Shown: positions 63,065 to 64,000 of the stretch, one piece after another
Layout: each line of letters starts with the position of its first letter
How positions within the stretch are numbered: position 1 is the first letter of the stretch
DNA from: Thalassobaculum sp965228445
GTDB taxonomy: Bacteria > Pseudomonadota > Alphaproteobacteria > Thalassobaculales > Thalassobaculaceae
DNA length: 64,000 bases
Assembly (NCBI GenBank): GCA_965228445.1
Contig: OZ245813.1
Span: forward strand, 1,426,001 to 1,490,000
Direction: 5' to 3'
Made by a program: the position numbers and the translations under genes
The notes under the pieces: generated by a model
Database searches by the model: none
What the model saw: the letters and a program-made list of their open reading frames with translations, nothing else
What the model was told of the DNA's origin: nothing

Positions 63065-64000
63065 TCAATTGCGATCGAGCGTGATCGTGTCGGCCGCGGC
63101 GTCCCAGCCGACCCGCACCCGGTCGCACAGCCCGTCGTCGATCGCCAGCGTCGCCGCACCCTCGGAGCTCAGGGACGCCGCCGGCTGGCACAGGACGAAC
63201 CGGGTGTCGTCCGCCACCGGGAGATCCCAGGACCGCAGGACCCCGGCCTGCTCCCGCACAAGGTGATACGAGGTGCGCTCGGTCTCCCAGTCGCGGCTGT
63301 ATCCGCCGATCCACCGCTCCTCGACCCCGTCGGAATCGAGATCGCCCCGGACGATGGCATGGCCCATCCAATCGGCCCGCGGCCAGCGCAGCATCACCGC
63401 GCTCAGCAGGGCACCCGCCGGCCGATCGGTCAGTACGGGCGCATGGTCGTCGAGCACCTGCCGGGGGACCGGCGGCCAGCTGTCCGGCTCCACCCACTCG
63501 CCGTCGCACTCGAACTTCGCCCGGTACTCCTCGATCCGTACCACCGGACCGGTGAGGTCGTAGGTCACGTGCTCGCCGCAGTCGCCGACGCCGCGGCCCT
63601 TGTACACCAGGGAGATCCGACCGTCGGTCACCTCGCTGGCAAGACCGGTCAGCCAGGGCTGATAGGCGAGATAGGGCCAGGGCGTCTGCGCGCCCTCGCG
63701 CCACAGGGGGAACGCCAGCAGGGTCGAGGTCAGCACGCCGTCCCGCTCCTCGATCCGCAGCGCCACCTCGGTCGACTGATAGGCATGGTGCTCGCACAGG
63801 GCGATGGCGAGCCAGGTCCCCTTCCCCAGGGGCGCCACCCAGACATTCTCGTCGGGTGCCGCCTGCAGCAGCTCGTCGCGGGAGACCAGACAGGGTTCCG
63901 GCAGGGTCAGCAGGCCGGCCGCGTGCAGCGACTGCGGCGTCGGGTCGTCGGCCAGAACCGGTCCGGCGGCAACGAACGCCAGCGCCGCAAAAGCAAGACG
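63065..64000 (-). CDS. Exported DUF1176-like protein, 5-prime truncated by window edge
   Basis: About 311 residues are visible; the reading frame is open to the window end, so the true start is just outside. The first visible residues (RLAFAALAFVAAGPVLA) are the hydrophobic part of a signal peptide, and DDPTPQS would begin the mature protein. The segment ISLVYKGRGVGDCGEHVTY, then YRAKFECDGEW and SWPPVPR, resembles the C-terminal half of DUF1176 proteins. A later Asp-rich GDLDSDGVEERW could bind calcium. Function unknown. Confidence 0.6.
   Translation of the reverse strand, partial: RLAFAALAFVAAGPVLADDPTPQSLHAAGLLTLPEPCLVSRDELLQAAPDENVWVAPLGKGTWLAIALCEHHAYQSTEVALRIEERDGVLTSTLLAFPLWREGAQTPWPYLAYQPWLTGLASEVTDGRISLVYKGRGVGDCGEHVTYDLTGPVVRIEEYRAKFECDGEWVEPDSWPPVPRQVLDDHAPVLTDRPAGALLSAVMLRWPRADWMGHAIVRGDLDSDGVEERWIGGYSRDWETERTSYHLVREQAGVLRSWDLPVADDTRFVLCQPAASLSSEGAATLAIDDGLCDRVRVGWDAAADTITLDRN

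Overview
The window is one contiguous piece of a high-GC, gene-dense alphaproteobacterial chromosome. The gene families and signals fit a Rhodospirillales-type, probably free-living or marine organism. Pointers are an FMN riboswitch in front of a type II lumazine synthase, an EcfG-type general stress promoter (GGAAC-N16-CGTT), two PAS-family proteins of the kind common in alphaproteobacteria, a PHO box on a ugp operon, and short palindromic intergenic repeats. Genus or species cannot be named from the sequence alone. I see no rRNA, tRNA, CRISPR array, prophage, transposase or plasmid origin, and no classical defence locus.

Layout. 1-1122: tail of an MmgE/PrpD protein and a MarC-family membrane protein. 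1258-6662: a ugpBAEC glycerol-3-phosphate/glycerophosphodiester ABC importer on the minus strand, divergent from an exported glycerophosphodiesterase, with a three-half-site PHO box between them. 6694-11070: a minus-strand catabolic operon (MBL-fold protein, flavin monooxygenase, DUF2783 protein, fumarylacetoacetase) that looks like a ring-hydroxylation and ring-cleavage route. 11071-11503 is non-coding and holds two palindromic repeat elements. 11504-25620: a nitrogen and peptide salvage district with an M20 amidohydrolase, hydantoinase-type HyuA/HyuB, an N-formylglutamate-amidohydrolase-like enzyme, a complete Dpp/Opp-type ABC importer, an AstE/AspA-like deacylase and an AbrB-type membrane protein.

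25562-34005 is mixed metabolism: a PAP2 phosphatase, an enolase-superfamily dehydratase, a possible glycosyltransferase, riboswitch-controlled ribH2, a cysteine-dioxygenase-like cupin, a GNAT acetyltransferase, a UPF0260 protein, and an aldolase/hydrolase/hypothetical cassette. 34210-46483 carries two orphan hybrid-free sensor kinases (CHASE type and LytS-like 5TM type) flanking lysA, cfa, an aldo/keto reductase, mnmC, a VOC protein, a PAS protein and an amidase. 46613-53964 has a small P-loop kinase, an N-acyl-D-amino-acid deacylase, a PQQ-type sugar dehydrogenase, an exported unknown, a MarR/MFS divergent pair with a clear palindromic operator, and an LpxL-type acyltransferase whose start codon lies inside a hairpin. 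54080-64000 has an MsbA-like exporter, a large RTX repeat protein, a tyrosine phosphatase, an AraC/DUF2000 pair, a stress-promoter-driven PRC-barrel protein, a GST, an SMR exporter, a second PAS protein and a truncated exported protein.

Most of the window is well-understood housekeeping and catabolic content. The least explained parts are the DUF2783/flavin-monooxygenase/fumarylacetoacetase operon, whose MBL-fold member lacks key metal ligands, the RTX protein with seven tandem N-terminal modules and no adjacent type I secretion genes, and the hairpin around the lpxL start. Function calls come from motif recognition and family memory; no database search was run.
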